Shown one piece after another: positions 16,906 to 24,912 of a DNA stretch of 41,317 nt. A program made the position numbers and the translations under genes. The notes under the pieces were generated by a model. That model was not told the origin of the DNA, made no database searches, and saw nothing but the letters and a program-made list of their open reading frames with translations. Every line of letters begins with the position of its first letter. The first letter of the stretch is position 1. Origin of the DNA: Planctomycetota bacterium (GTDB taxonomy: Bacteria > Planctomycetota > UBA1135 > GCA-002686595); NCBI GenBank assembly GCA_030746555.1, contig JASLMK010000016.1, positions 1-41,317 of the forward strand. Direction: 5' to 3'.

Positions 16906-18774
16906 ATGACCGAGACCGTCGAGACACGCCCCTTCGAAGCCCGGGTTCAGGAGCTCCTGAACCTGATGATCCACTCCCTCTACACGGAGAAGGAGATCTT
17001 CCTGCGCGAGCTGGTGTCGAACGCCAGCGACGCCCTCGACAAGCTGCGCTTCGAGAGCCTGACCACGAGCGGGCTCCTCGACGAGGGCGAGGAGCTGGCG
17101 ATCACCCTCGAGGTGGACGTCGCCGCCCGAACCCTGTCGGTGATCGACAACGGCATCGGCATGGACCGCGACGAGCTGATCGCCAACCTGGGCACGATCG
17201 CGAGCTCGGGCACCCAGCGCTTCCTCGAGGAGGTCTCCTCGAGCAAGGGCGCGACCGCCCCCGAGTTGATCGGCCAGTTCGGCGTCGGGTTCTACTCGAG
17301 CTTCATGGTGGCCGAGGAGGTCTCGGTCGTCTCGCGCAAGGCGGGCGGGGGCGAGGGCCATCGCTGGCGCTCCGAGGCCGACGGGAACTACACCATCGAG
17401 CCGGCGCCGGGTGCCAGGCGCGGCACCTGCGTCACCCTGCTCCTCGCCGAGCGCGAGGGGGAGGAGGGCGAGTCGCCGGACTTCCTCGACGAGGGGACCC
17501 TGAGGTCTCTCGTGCGCCGCTCCTCGGACTTCGTCGAGTACCCCATCCGCCTCGGGGACGACGTGCTCAACTCCCAGAAGCCTCTCTGGGCGCGACCCAA
17601 GGACGAGCTCTCCGAGGACGACCACCGTGAGTTCTACCAGCACCTGACCCACGACTGGCACCCGCCGGCGCAGACGATCCACTTCAAGGCCGAAGGCGCC
17701 CACGAGTTCACCGCTCTGCTCTACATCCCCTCGGCCAGGCCGGCGAACCTCTTCGGCGCCGACGCCGCTCGCACGCAGCTGAGCCTGTACGTCAAGCGCG
17801 TCTTCATCACCGCCGAGTGCGAGGACCTCCTGCCGCCCTGGCTGCGCTTCGTGCGTGGCGTGGTCGAGGCCTCCGACCTGCCCCTGAACGTCTCGCGGGA
17901 GACCCTGCAGGCCAACCCGCAGGTGCGCCAGATCCGCAAGAGCCTGACGAAGAAGATCCTGGCAACCCTCGAGGCCCTGCGCGATCGGGACCGGGAGGCC
18001 TACCGCGGCGTGTGGGACGCCTTCGGCTCCGTCCTCAAGGAGGGCCTGTGCATGGGAGAGGACCCCGACGGGAAGCTCGCCGGCCTGTCCCTGTTGGAGA
18101 CCTCCCGCGGCGAGGAGCGGACCACCCTGGGGGAGTACGTCGAGCGCATGGGCGAGGACCAGGAGGCGATCTGGACCCTGCTCGGCCCCGACCGGGCGAC
18201 CCTCGATGCTTCCCCGCTCGTCGAGCCCCTGCGGGCGCGCGGTTGGGAGGTGCTCTACCTGACCGATCCGGTGGACGAGTGGATGGTCGATCGCCTGACG
18301 GAGTTCGACGGCCATCCCCTCAAGTCGGTGCACGCCGCCGACCTCGATCTCGGCGACGACGAGGGCGCCGAGCGCGCCAGCGCCGCGGCCGAGGCCAGCG
18401 CCGACCTGCTCGAGGCCCTCGCCGAGCACCTCGGCGACGAGGTCTCCAAGGTGCGCTTCTCCACGCGCCTGGTCGAGAGCCCGGCGGTCCTGGTGAGCGA
18501 GGCCGGCCCCCCGCGACCGCACCTCGAGCGCGCCCTGCGCGAGGGCGGGATGGCCCCCGACCTGCCTCCGGTCGGTCGCATCCTCGAACTGCACCCCGGC
18601 CACCCGCTGATCGAGCGCCTGTGCGCGATGCACGCCGAGGCGGCGAGCGATCCGCGCTTGTTCGACTTCGCCGACCTGCTCCACGGCCAGGCCCTCCTGG
18701 CGGAGGGGGCGCCCCCGCGGGATCCAGCGCGCTTCGCGCGCCTGGTCACCGACCTGATGACGTCCGCGCCTTGA
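16906..18774 (+). CDS. htpG: Molecular chaperone HtpG (Hsp90)
   Basis: The 622-residue protein is a full-length bacterial Hsp90, an ATP-driven chaperone dimer in the cytosol. The N-terminal GHKL ATPase domain shows the Glu/Asn motif [16 protein letters not shown] (34-49), DNGIGMD (81-87), [14 protein letters not shown] (123-136) and GTCVTLLL. The middle domain has FPVE-like and [19 protein letters not shown] segments, with the catalytic-loop region [17 protein letters not shown]. The C-terminal dimerisation domain ends near [17 protein letters not shown]. The ATG follows GGAGA by about 8 nt. The 3' end overlaps the convergent 867-residue protein gene by 29 bp. Confidence 0.97.
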
Positions 18775-21349
18775 GGGCGCGGGCGAGCTGCAGGCGGCCG
18801 AGGTAGCCGATGCAGTTGGGGGAGTTGTCGTGGGACTCCTCCCCGAAGCGCTCGGTCAACGAGCGCCGGCGCTCTTCCCAGTCGCTGCGGGGCTTCCACA
18901 GCTCCAGGGTGCGCCGGAGGAAGCGGTTCTCCAGGCCGCGGCCCTCGGCCGGGCTCATGTCCGCCGCCAGGGCGAGGATGGCGAAGCCGTAGGTGGTCTC
19001 CACCGAGTCGCCGTGGAACCCATCCTCGGGAAAGTAGTCCGCTCCCCAGAAGCGGGCGTCGCTGAAGGGCGGCGTCGCGTAGTCGTCCGCCTTGGCCACG
19101 GCGAAGGCCCAGCGTGGGCCATGGAACCAGACCGGGTCCTCGGGGTCCGACCAGGTGGCCGCCAGCCGTCCGAAGACCGGACCGAAGAACAGGTACTCGC
19201 AGCCGCGCAGGTAGAGGTCCTCGAGAGCTTCGGTGCGCTCGGTGTCCACGCCACGGAACACCGACTCGATCAAGCTGCGCACCGCCAGGAGCAGGATCTC
19301 GCTCTGGAAGGCGTGGGCGCCCTCGTAGCGCGGGTTCTGCAAGAGGGGCGGGTTGTCGCTGCGGATCACGATGCCGCCGGGGTTGGCGCCGGCGACCAGC
19401 AGGTCGGCGACGCGCTCTATCCACCCTCGGTGGCGCTCGCGCCAGTCATCGTCCGCGGCGGCCCATGCTGCGCAGAACGCGTCGATCCCCCAGGCGTGGC
19501 CCCGCGAGACGGGCAGGCCCTGGCGGGGGTGGGCGGCGGCGAGCGCTTCGAGGTGGCGCAGGGTGACCGCTGAACCGTCGGGATGGGGGGAGCTCCCCTC
19601 GTGGAACCACAGGCGGAACAGCTCCGCCCCCAGGCGCAGGTCGTCCCGGGCGAGGGGGTCGTTGCCCAACCACTGCAGGGCCTTGGTCTGCTTCGTGTAG
19701 CGCACGAGGTGCTGGGTGTCGTGGCACATCCAGCGCACCAGGTCGCCGTCGCTGGTCGACAGCTTCCCCTCGGCAGCGTGCCCGCCCCCACGGTCGTAGG
19801 GAGGCCGAAGGCCCTCGCTCAGCACCCATCGCACCTGTTCGCCGGGCGGCGGCCCGCCGCCGCAGTGTTGGCGGAACTCGGGCGGCGCCGTGCGCCCGTA
19901 GGTGCGGAAGTCGAAGTCGAGGGCGCCCTCCGCATCGGCCCACTCCGGGTAGCCGAGGGGCTCGCCGCGTCGGTCGTAGAGGGCCTCGGCCTGGCGCGAG
20001 GCGTTCATGCGGTGGTGGAGCTCGAGGATGCGGTAGGAGGAGGCGGAAGCTCCTCCGATGGCCCGGTGTCCCTCGAGGAACCGGATGCCCTCGCCCCCGT
20101 GGGCACCCTCCTGGGGCAGGAACAGGGGGTGCGCCCAGCCCATGGCCTCGAAGCGACCCGGGGGCTCCCCGCCGGCCCCCTCCTCGAGCTGGCGCAGCAG
20201 GCGGACCAGGCGCAGGTCCTCGACGCGCCGCAGGGCCCCCTTGCCGCGGTCGGCGCCGCGGCGAAACCAGTCCATGCTCCCGACGAGATCGCGCTGGGGA
20301 AAGTAGGCCTGGGTTGCAGGGTTGGCCCAGGAGAAGGCGCGGTGGTCGTGGACGCAGAACGCGAGCCCCTCGCGGGCCAGGCGGCGTCGGCCCGCGGCCT
20401 CCTCTCCGCCGCGCACGAGGACCAAGCGCCGCAGGAGCTGGGCCTGTGGCGGCATCATGTGCAGGGCCTCGCCGGCGTGGGCGGCGACGATCGGGTAGAT
20501 CCGCGCGCCGTCCTCTTCGCGCGGCGCGCCGAAGAACGGGTCGCGCACCTCTGGCAGGACCTTCCAGCCCTGCGGCACGAGCAGCTCGAGCTCGCGCCAG
20601 TAGAGGGTTCCCACGGGCTCCTCCCCGCGCCGAGCGGCCCGCCGTCCCGCGCTCGTACCATTGTGCACCCGCAGGTCCACAGACAGCGCTCTGTCCCCAC
20701 GCCGCCGAGTCAGGTAGGCGTGGACTCCCATCATGTGGGGCAGGGGCTGTCCGCCGGGAGCGGGCGCGTCCGCCGACGGCTCGACGGGGAGCAGCACGCC
20801 GGCGACGCGCCAGCGGCGCAGGTAGGGGCCATCGGCGTCGATCCGGCGCGAGCCGACACCGCCCTCGTCGACCTCGGCCAGCAGGTCGCAGCGATAGGCG
20901 TGGCCGTGGACGTCCCTGGCTCGCAGGGCGAGCCGCCCGCCCTGCTCGGGATCGAGGAGGGCCGCGAGTCCGTCGGGCCGTCGTGGCGGCGGCGCGCCGG
21001 TTGCCCGCCCCACGAGCTCGTACCGCAACCGACCGGAAGCGCGATCGTCCTCCGAGAGCTCCATCGCGGCCACGACCTCGATCACCTCTGGCGTGCCGTC
21101 GGCCCTGCGCGTGACGACCTCGACCTGGGCCACCCTCGCCTCGCCCTCATCGCCTGCGCGCCGCAGGCCGAGGGGGGCCAAGGGTCCGTCGAGGACGCCG
21201 CGCGGGATGGGGATCGTCGCTCGCAGGAGGAACGAGGGAGCGCTCGGCGCCGCGAGCTCGACCCGCGCCAGGACCGGCCCGTCCGGCCGTGGGGCCGGGT
21301 GCAGGGCGAGGAGCGTTACGAACAGCAGGGAGAGCGGCGTGGGGCCCAT
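18746..21349 (-). CDS. Large secreted protein of unknown function
   Basis: The 867-residue protein begins with a Sec signal peptide (MGPTPLSLLFVTLLALHPAP). The first about 300 residues are beta-rich (ARVELAAPSAPSFLLRATIP, DRALSVDLRVHNGTSAGRR, GTLYWRELELLVPQGWKVLP). The C-terminal half is helical, with Trp/His/Asp clusters: RWMCHDTQHLVRYTK, RLWFHEGSS, GHAWGIDAFCAAWAA, QNPRYEGAHAFQSEILLLA and FGEESHDNSPNCIGYLGRL. A beta-rich head followed by repeated helical hairpins resembles the layout of secreted (alpha/alpha)-toroid polysaccharide-active enzymes, but I cannot name a family. It diverges from the glutamate-cysteine ligase-like gene with 164 bp between them. It is certainly a gene by length and codon use; enzymatic activity is a guess. 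Confidence 0.7.
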   Translation of the reverse strand: MGPTPLSLLFVTLLALHPAPRPDGPVLARVELAAPSAPSFLLRATIPIPRGVLDGPLAPLGLRRAGDEGEARVAQVEVVTRRADGTPEVIEVVAAMELSEDDRASGRLRYELVGRATGAPPPRRPDGLAALLDPEQGGRLALRARDVHGHAYRCDLLAEVDEGGVGSRRIDADGPYLRRWRVAGVLLPVEPSADAPAPGGQPLPHMMGVHAYLTRRRGDRALSVDLRVHNGTSAGRRAARRGEEPVGTLYWRELELLVPQGWKVLPEVRDPFFGAPREEDGARIYPIVAAHAGEALHMMPPQAQLLRRLVLVRGGEEAAGRRRLAREGLAFCVHDHRAFSWANPATQAYFPQRDLVGSMDWFRRGADRGKGALRRVEDLRLVRLLRQLEEGAGGEPPGRFEAMGWAHPLFLPQEGAHGGEGIRFLEGHRAIGGASASSYRILELHHRMNASRQAEALYDRRGEPLGYPEWADAEGALDFDFRTYGRTAPPEFRQHCGGGPPPGEQVRWVLSEGLRPPYDRGGGHAAEGKLSTSDGDLVRWMCHDTQHLVRYTKQTKALQWLGNDPLARDDLRLGAELFRLWFHEGSSPHPDGSAVTLRHLEALAAAHPRQGLPVSRGHAWGIDAFCAAWAAADDDWRERHRGWIERVADLLVAGANPGGIVIRSDNPPLLQNPRYEGAHAFQSEILLLAVRSLIESVFRGVDTERTEALEDLYLRGCEYLFFGPVFGRLAATWSDPEDPVWFHGPRWAFAVAKADDYATPPFSDARFWGADYFPEDGFHGDSVETTYGFAILALAADMSPAEGRGLENRFLRRTLELWKPRSDWEERRRSLTERFGEESHDNSPNCIGYLGRLQLARALKARTSSGR

Positions 21350-21513
21350 GGCCGCCGCGCATCATGCCAAGTCCCCGGGAGCGGCGGGAGGACGGCGCCC
21401 CCGGCTCCCGGTCCGCTGCGCGGGCCTGTCGTCGCTGCCAGGGCGGCGCTATCCTGCGGATGGTCGGCCGCTCCTCCTGGAGGCGGCCGGCCCCGATCCC
21501 CCCCCAAGAGGCC

Positions 21514-22890
21514 ATGCCCACTCCCGACCGAGCGGACGCCGTCACCCTCGACCAGGCGCGGGAGCGCATCGCGGCCTCGGTGTTCCGGCCCGACGACGAC
21601 GCCCCCGAGTGCGGTCAGGTGGGCCTGGAGCCGGAGTTCCTCCTGTTCCACCTGGGTGCCGACGGCGCGCCGGAGGGCCGCGTCCGCCTGGAGGCCAACG
21701 GGGGGGTGCTCGATCGCATGAGCGTCGTCGCCGGTAGCCAGCGCCGCTTCCGGCGCGCCTACGGGGGGCCGCCTCCGGTCTACACCCTCGACGACGGGGG
21801 GCGCATCACCTTCGAGCCGGGTGCGCAGGTGGAGCACTCCACGGCCATCCACCCCGGCGCGGCCGCGGCGATGGCCGACGTGGAGGAGACCGCCGACGCC
21901 CTCCTGGAGGTCTTCGGGCCGGCGGACTTCGCCCTCTGCGCCCTGGGCATCGACCTGTGGAGCGGCCTCGAAGGCGTCCCCCAGCAGTTGCGCGCGCCGC
22001 GCTACCGGTCCATGGAGGCCTACCTGTCGGAACGCGGCCCCGAAGGCGCGGTGATGATGAGGCACACCGCGAGCCTCCAGGTCAACCTGGACCTAGGTCC
22101 TCCGCGGGTCGCGGCCGCGCGCTGGAGGGTGGCGAACCTGGCCTGTCCGGCGGCCACGGCCAGCTTCGCCGCCAGCCCCATGGACGGCGCCGCCTCGCGC
22201 CGGGCCCTGGCTTGGCAGGCGCTCGATCCCACGCGCACCGGGTTTCCCCCCACGTTGCTGGCCGACTCGCAACCCGATCCCGGGCGGCAGTACGCCGAGT
22301 TCGCCCTGGACGCGGACGTCCTGCTCTTCCTCGGCGGCGAGGCCGCCGAGGCCGCCGTCCCCGGCCAGGCCGGGCTGCGCCTGCGGGATTGGATCGCCGA
22401 AGGGCACCCGCGCCACGGCTATCCCTGTCTCGCAGACGTCGACTACCACCTGACGACCCTGTTCCCAGAGGTGCGCCTGCGGGGATTCTTGGAACTGCGG
22501 TCGGTGGACGCAGTCCCGCGCCGCTGGCGGGGGGCGGTGGTCGTCTTCTGGACCGGGCTGCTCTACGACCGCGACAGCCTCGCCGGGGCCGAGGAGCTCC
22601 TGGTGGGGTCGGGCTGCGACCTGGGGGAGTGGTGGCGGAGCGCGGCACGGGAGGGCCTGGCGGCCGGTTCCCTGGGACCGATAGCGAGGGACCTGTGGGA
22701 CCTCGCCCTGGAGGGCGCCGGGCGCCATCCCACCGGCTTCCACCGCGACCGCGACCTGCGCGCGGCACGCGAGTTCCGCGAGCGATTCGTCGCCGGCGGC
22801 TGCTCTCCCGCCCAGGAGCTGGCCGCCCTGCACGCCGAGCACCCTTCGCGGTCTATGGCCTGGGGGCGCGAGCAGGCGGGCAGCTCCTGA
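21514..22890 (+). CDS. Glutamate-cysteine ligase family protein (GCS2/GshA-like)
   Basis: The 458-residue protein resembles the GCS2 group of ATP-dependent carboxylate-amine ligases, which join glutamate to cysteine in the first step of glutathione-type thiols. Visible blocks are VGLEPEFLLFH near the N-terminus (metal and substrate Glu residues), YTLDDGGRITFEPGAQVEHS, MMRHTASLQVNLDLG and RLRGFLELRSVDAVP. These match the plant-type and EgtA-like branches. No ergothioneine genes are nearby. Start choice: ATG 21514 has AAGAGG just upstream; an in-frame ATG at 21460, 4 nt after TATCCT (21450-21455), would add 18 residues. The family call is good; the exact amino acid partner is not certain. Confidence 0.8.
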   Translation: MPTPDRADAVTLDQARERIAASVFRPDDDAPECGQVGLEPEFLLFHLGADGAPEGRVRLEANGGVLDRMSVVAGSQRRFRRAYGGPPPVYTLDDGGRITFEPGAQVEHSTAIHPGAAAAMADVEETADALLEVFGPADFALCALGIDLWSGLEGVPQQLRAPRYRSMEAYLSERGPEGAVMMRHTASLQVNLDLGPPRVAAARWRVANLACPAATASFAASPMDGAASRRALAWQALDPTRTGFPPTLLADSQPDPGRQYAEFALDADVLLFLGGEAAEAAVPGQAGLRLRDWIAEGHPRHGYPCLADVDYHLTTLFPEVRLRGFLELRSVDAVPRRWRGAVVVFWTGLLYDRDSLAGAEELLVGSGCDLGEWWRSAAREGLAAGSLGPIARDLWDLALEGAGRHPTGFHRDRDLRAAREFRERFVAGGCSPAQELAALHAEHPSRSMAWGREQAGSS

Positions 22891-22924
22891 ACGCCGGGGC
22901 CGGGCGCGGGCGTGATGCTGGAGC

Positions 22925-22953
22925 AGCCCCCGCGGCTGCAAGCCGCGGGGGCT
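22925..22953. terminator. Perfect 13-bp hairpin between convergent genes
   Basis: AGCCCCCGCGGCT (22925-22937) pairs without mismatch with AGCCGCGGGGGCT (22941-22953) around a 3-nt loop. It lies between the stops of the convergent genes at 22890 and 22999 and would form in either transcript. There is no T-tract, so it may be a two-way terminator of the kind common in GC-rich bacteria, or an RNA-stabilising end. Confidence 0.6.
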
Positions 22954-22998
22954 CGGTGGGCCGGGCCCCATCCACGGTCCCGGCCCGTCGGCCATGCA

Positions 22999-23436
22999 TC
23001 AGCGGGTGGCCCAGGCTCCCGGTCTCCAGACCCGGACGTGGCGGATCTCGAAGCGGCCCGGGTCCGTGACCGTCTCCCAATGGCCCGCGGAGACGAGCAC
23101 CGTGCGCGCGCGCCCACAGGCGTCGTAGACCACGCCGTGGGACGCCGGCACCCAGATCCGGCGCGTCGCTCCCGGCACCCAGTGGCGCTCGGCGACCGTC
23201 TCGTAGTGGCCGGGCACCCAGATCCGACGGGCGAGGGGTTTCGCGCAGGACGATCGGTATCCACGCGGGCCCGCGTAGGAGCGCGACGGCGCGCCCAGGG
23301 AAGCCTGGACGGTCCATCCCGACCGGGGGCCGCCGCTGCGGTAGGAGATCGAGACGCCCCCGCCCGCCTGGGCCTGGGAAGGAACGAGGGCCAGGACGAG
23401 GGAGGTCACCAGGGCGGAGAGGATGGGTGTGTTCAT
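22999..23436 (-). CDS. Small exported protein with WVPG repeats
   Basis: The 145-residue protein has a clear Sec signal peptide (MNTPILSALVTSLVLALVPS, cleavage probably after QAQA). The mature part contains repeated short units: RRIWVPGHYETVAER, RHWVPGATRR, RRIWVPASHGVV, LVSAGHWETV and RVWRPGAWAT. This W-x-P-G-x-x-x/GHWETV pattern is seen in small exported proteins of many proteobacteria and planctomycetes, with no known function. ATG 23436 is chosen because the signal starts there and AGGAGT lies about 5 nt upstream; a longer frame to 23478 exists. It diverges from the lipoprotein gene at 23592. Confidence 0.75.
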   Translation of the reverse strand: MNTPILSALVTSLVLALVPSQAQAGGGVSISYRSGGPRSGWTVQASLGAPSRSYAGPRGYRSSCAKPLARRIWVPGHYETVAERHWVPGATRRIWVPASHGVVYDACGRARTVLVSAGHWETVTDPGRFEIRHVRVWRPGAWATR

Positions 23437-23591
23437 GGGGGACTCCTGGGTGGGTGTGAGGACGGGGAGGCTCTGCACATCGCGTGCCGTACGCCCGGGA
23501 CCGGACGGGGCTTGGCCGCCGGCCCCCGGGCGCTACCCTGGGCCCCGCGCGCCCTCGGGCGGCAGGCCCCCTGGCGCATCGGGAGGACACC

Positions 23592-24167
23592 TTGACCATC
23601 AGCGCAGTCATCCGTCGCACGGCGGCCGTCGCTCCCTGGGCCCTCGCCTGCCTCGCCTGCGTGTCCGAACCCGCGGCACCGGCCGGTCCGTCGTCGGCAC
23701 CGGCGGTCGCGGGGCGCGGGAGCGCCCTGGCGACGGTGCCGGCCGAGGACGCCCTGGCCTCCCTGGCGGGGGACTGGGTCGTCCGCCGTGAGGTCGTCGG
23801 GGCGGACGGCGCCTGTGGCGAGCCGATCCCGGGGACCGCCCGCCTCGAGACTCTGTTGGGGGGCCGTCTGCTGCGCATGGCCGTGCGCTTCCAGCATGAT
23901 GGGGGACCGGTGGAAGCGGAGGGCCTCCTGGCCTACGACCGCCGGCGGGAGAGCTACCAGCTGGTCTGGGCCTCCCAGGCGGTGTCGGGGATGAGCACCG
24001 CCAGGGGTACGGGACGGCTGGAGGGCGCGGGGCTCGTGTTGTCGGCGCCTGACGGATCCGCCGTCCGCCTGCGGCTCGTCGAGGGCCGCCTGCTGTTCGA
24101 GAGCGCGCCGCAGGGCGGCGGGCCCGTCGGGGTGCGGACGGTGTACGAGCGCCGCCCCGAGCCCTGA
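23592..24167 (+). CDS. DUF1579-like lipoprotein
   Basis: The 191-residue product starts at TTG 23592, with GGGAGG 6 nt upstream. VAPWALACLAC forms a lipoprotein signal (acylated Cys at 20 or 23), followed by a Ser/Ala/Pro linker. The mature domain is a small beta-barrel pattern: LASLAGDWVVRREVVG, then a LLGGRLLRMAVRF strand, GLLAYDRRRESYQLVW, and later GTGRLEGAGLVLS and LRLVEGRLLFES. This order (LaGxW..., LGGRxL, GYD...Y...W) is that of DUF1579-type proteins, whose function is unknown. No cysteines remain in the mature domain except one near GACGEP. The family call is tentative. Confidence 0.6.
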   Translation: MTISAVIRRTAAVAPWALACLACVSEPAAPAGPSSAPAVAGRGSALATVPAEDALASLAGDWVVRREVVGADGACGEPIPGTARLETLLGGRLLRMAVRFQHDGGPVEAEGLLAYDRRRESYQLVWASQAVSGMSTARGTGRLEGAGLVLSAPDGSAVRLRLVEGRLLFESAPQGGGPVGVRTVYERRPEP

Positions 24168-24207
24168 GCCCTGCGCCGGGCCCCTGGAGGAGATCAGCTC
24201 GCGCGCC

Positions 24208-24213
24208 TACAAT
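24208..24213 (+). promoter_or_regulatory. Putative -10 box (TACAAT) of the molybdenum hydroxylase operon
   Basis: TACAAT lies 66 nt before ATG 24280 in a 112-bp gap, as the only good -10 match there. No clear -35 is seen at the expected distance. Confidence 0.4.
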
Positions 24214-24279
24214 CCGGTCCCATCGCGCGCGCGACGTGCAGCGTCTCCGCCGCGGGCCAGACCTCAACCCGAGTCCGAC

Positions 24280-24912
24280 ATGACGCGCGACCCGCACTCC
24301 GACCCGAAGCGCCCGACCCTCTCGCGGCGCACCTTCCTCGCCGGGGCCGGCGGCGTCGCCGCGAGCGGAGCCCTGGGGGCGCACCTGGAGGCGGCCGGGG
24401 CCGAGGGGGCGCAGCCCGAGCCGGCCATCCTGCGCGGGACGGTCGAGATCACCCTGACCGTCAATGGCCGAGCTCGAACCCTACAGGTCGAGCCGCGGAC
24501 CACCCTGCTCTCCGCCCTGCGCGATCGCCTGGAGCTGTGCGGCACCAAGAGCGTCTGCGAGCGCGGCAACTGCGGGGCGTGCACCGTGTTGCTCGACGGC
24601 GAGCCCGCCAACGCCTGCCTCACCCTGGCGGTCTCCGCCGTGGGGCGCGCGGTGACGACCGTAGAGGGCCTCGGTGACGAAGGCGGGCTCTCGGTCGTGC
24701 AGGAGGAGCTCTGCACCCACGACGGGTTGATGTGCGGGTTCTGCACGCCGGGCTTCGCGATGTCGCTCACCGCTGTCCTGGCCCGGGACCCCGAGGCGTC
24801 CCTCGACCGCATCCGGGAGGGGTGCGCCGGCAACCTGTGCCGCTGCGGAACCTACCCGCACGTGTTCCAGGCCGGGCTCGAGGCCGCCCGGCGGCTGCGG
24901 GGGGGGCGCTGA
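24280..24912 (+). CDS. Tat-exported 2Fe-2S subunit of a molybdenum hydroxylase
   Basis: The 210-residue protein is the iron-sulfur subunit of a xanthine dehydrogenase/aldehyde oxidoreductase-type enzyme. A twin-arginine signal (LSRRTFLAGAGG, RR at 16-17) directs export of the folded complex. A plant-type 2Fe-2S domain has Cys 93, 98, 101 and 113 in CERGNCGACTV...NAC. A second, all-helical 2Fe-2S domain has Cys 152, 155, 187 and 189 in CGFCTPG and NLCRCG. It passes electrons from the Mo site to FAD. The order Fe-S, Mo, FAD and the single Tat signal on this subunit match the periplasmic aldehyde oxidoreductase PaoABC, where the other subunits are carried along. The stop overlaps the next start (TGATG). 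Confidence 0.93.
   Translation: MTRDPHSDPKRPTLSRRTFLAGAGGVAASGALGAHLEAAGAEGAQPEPAILRGTVEITLTVNGRARTLQVEPRTTLLSALRDRLELCGTKSVCERGNCGACTVLLDGEPANACLTLAVSAVGRAVTTVEGLGDEGGLSVVQEELCTHDGLMCGFCTPGFAMSLTAVLARDPEASLDRIREGCAGNLCRCGTYPHVFQAGLEAARRLRGGR

Noticed and set aside
14980-18684. A 1234-codon minus-strand open frame opposite the DUF72, MORN, JAMM and htpG genes.
   Set aside because: It is opposite four genes with firm families; its length is explained by the lack of stop codons on the complement of GC-rich coding DNA.
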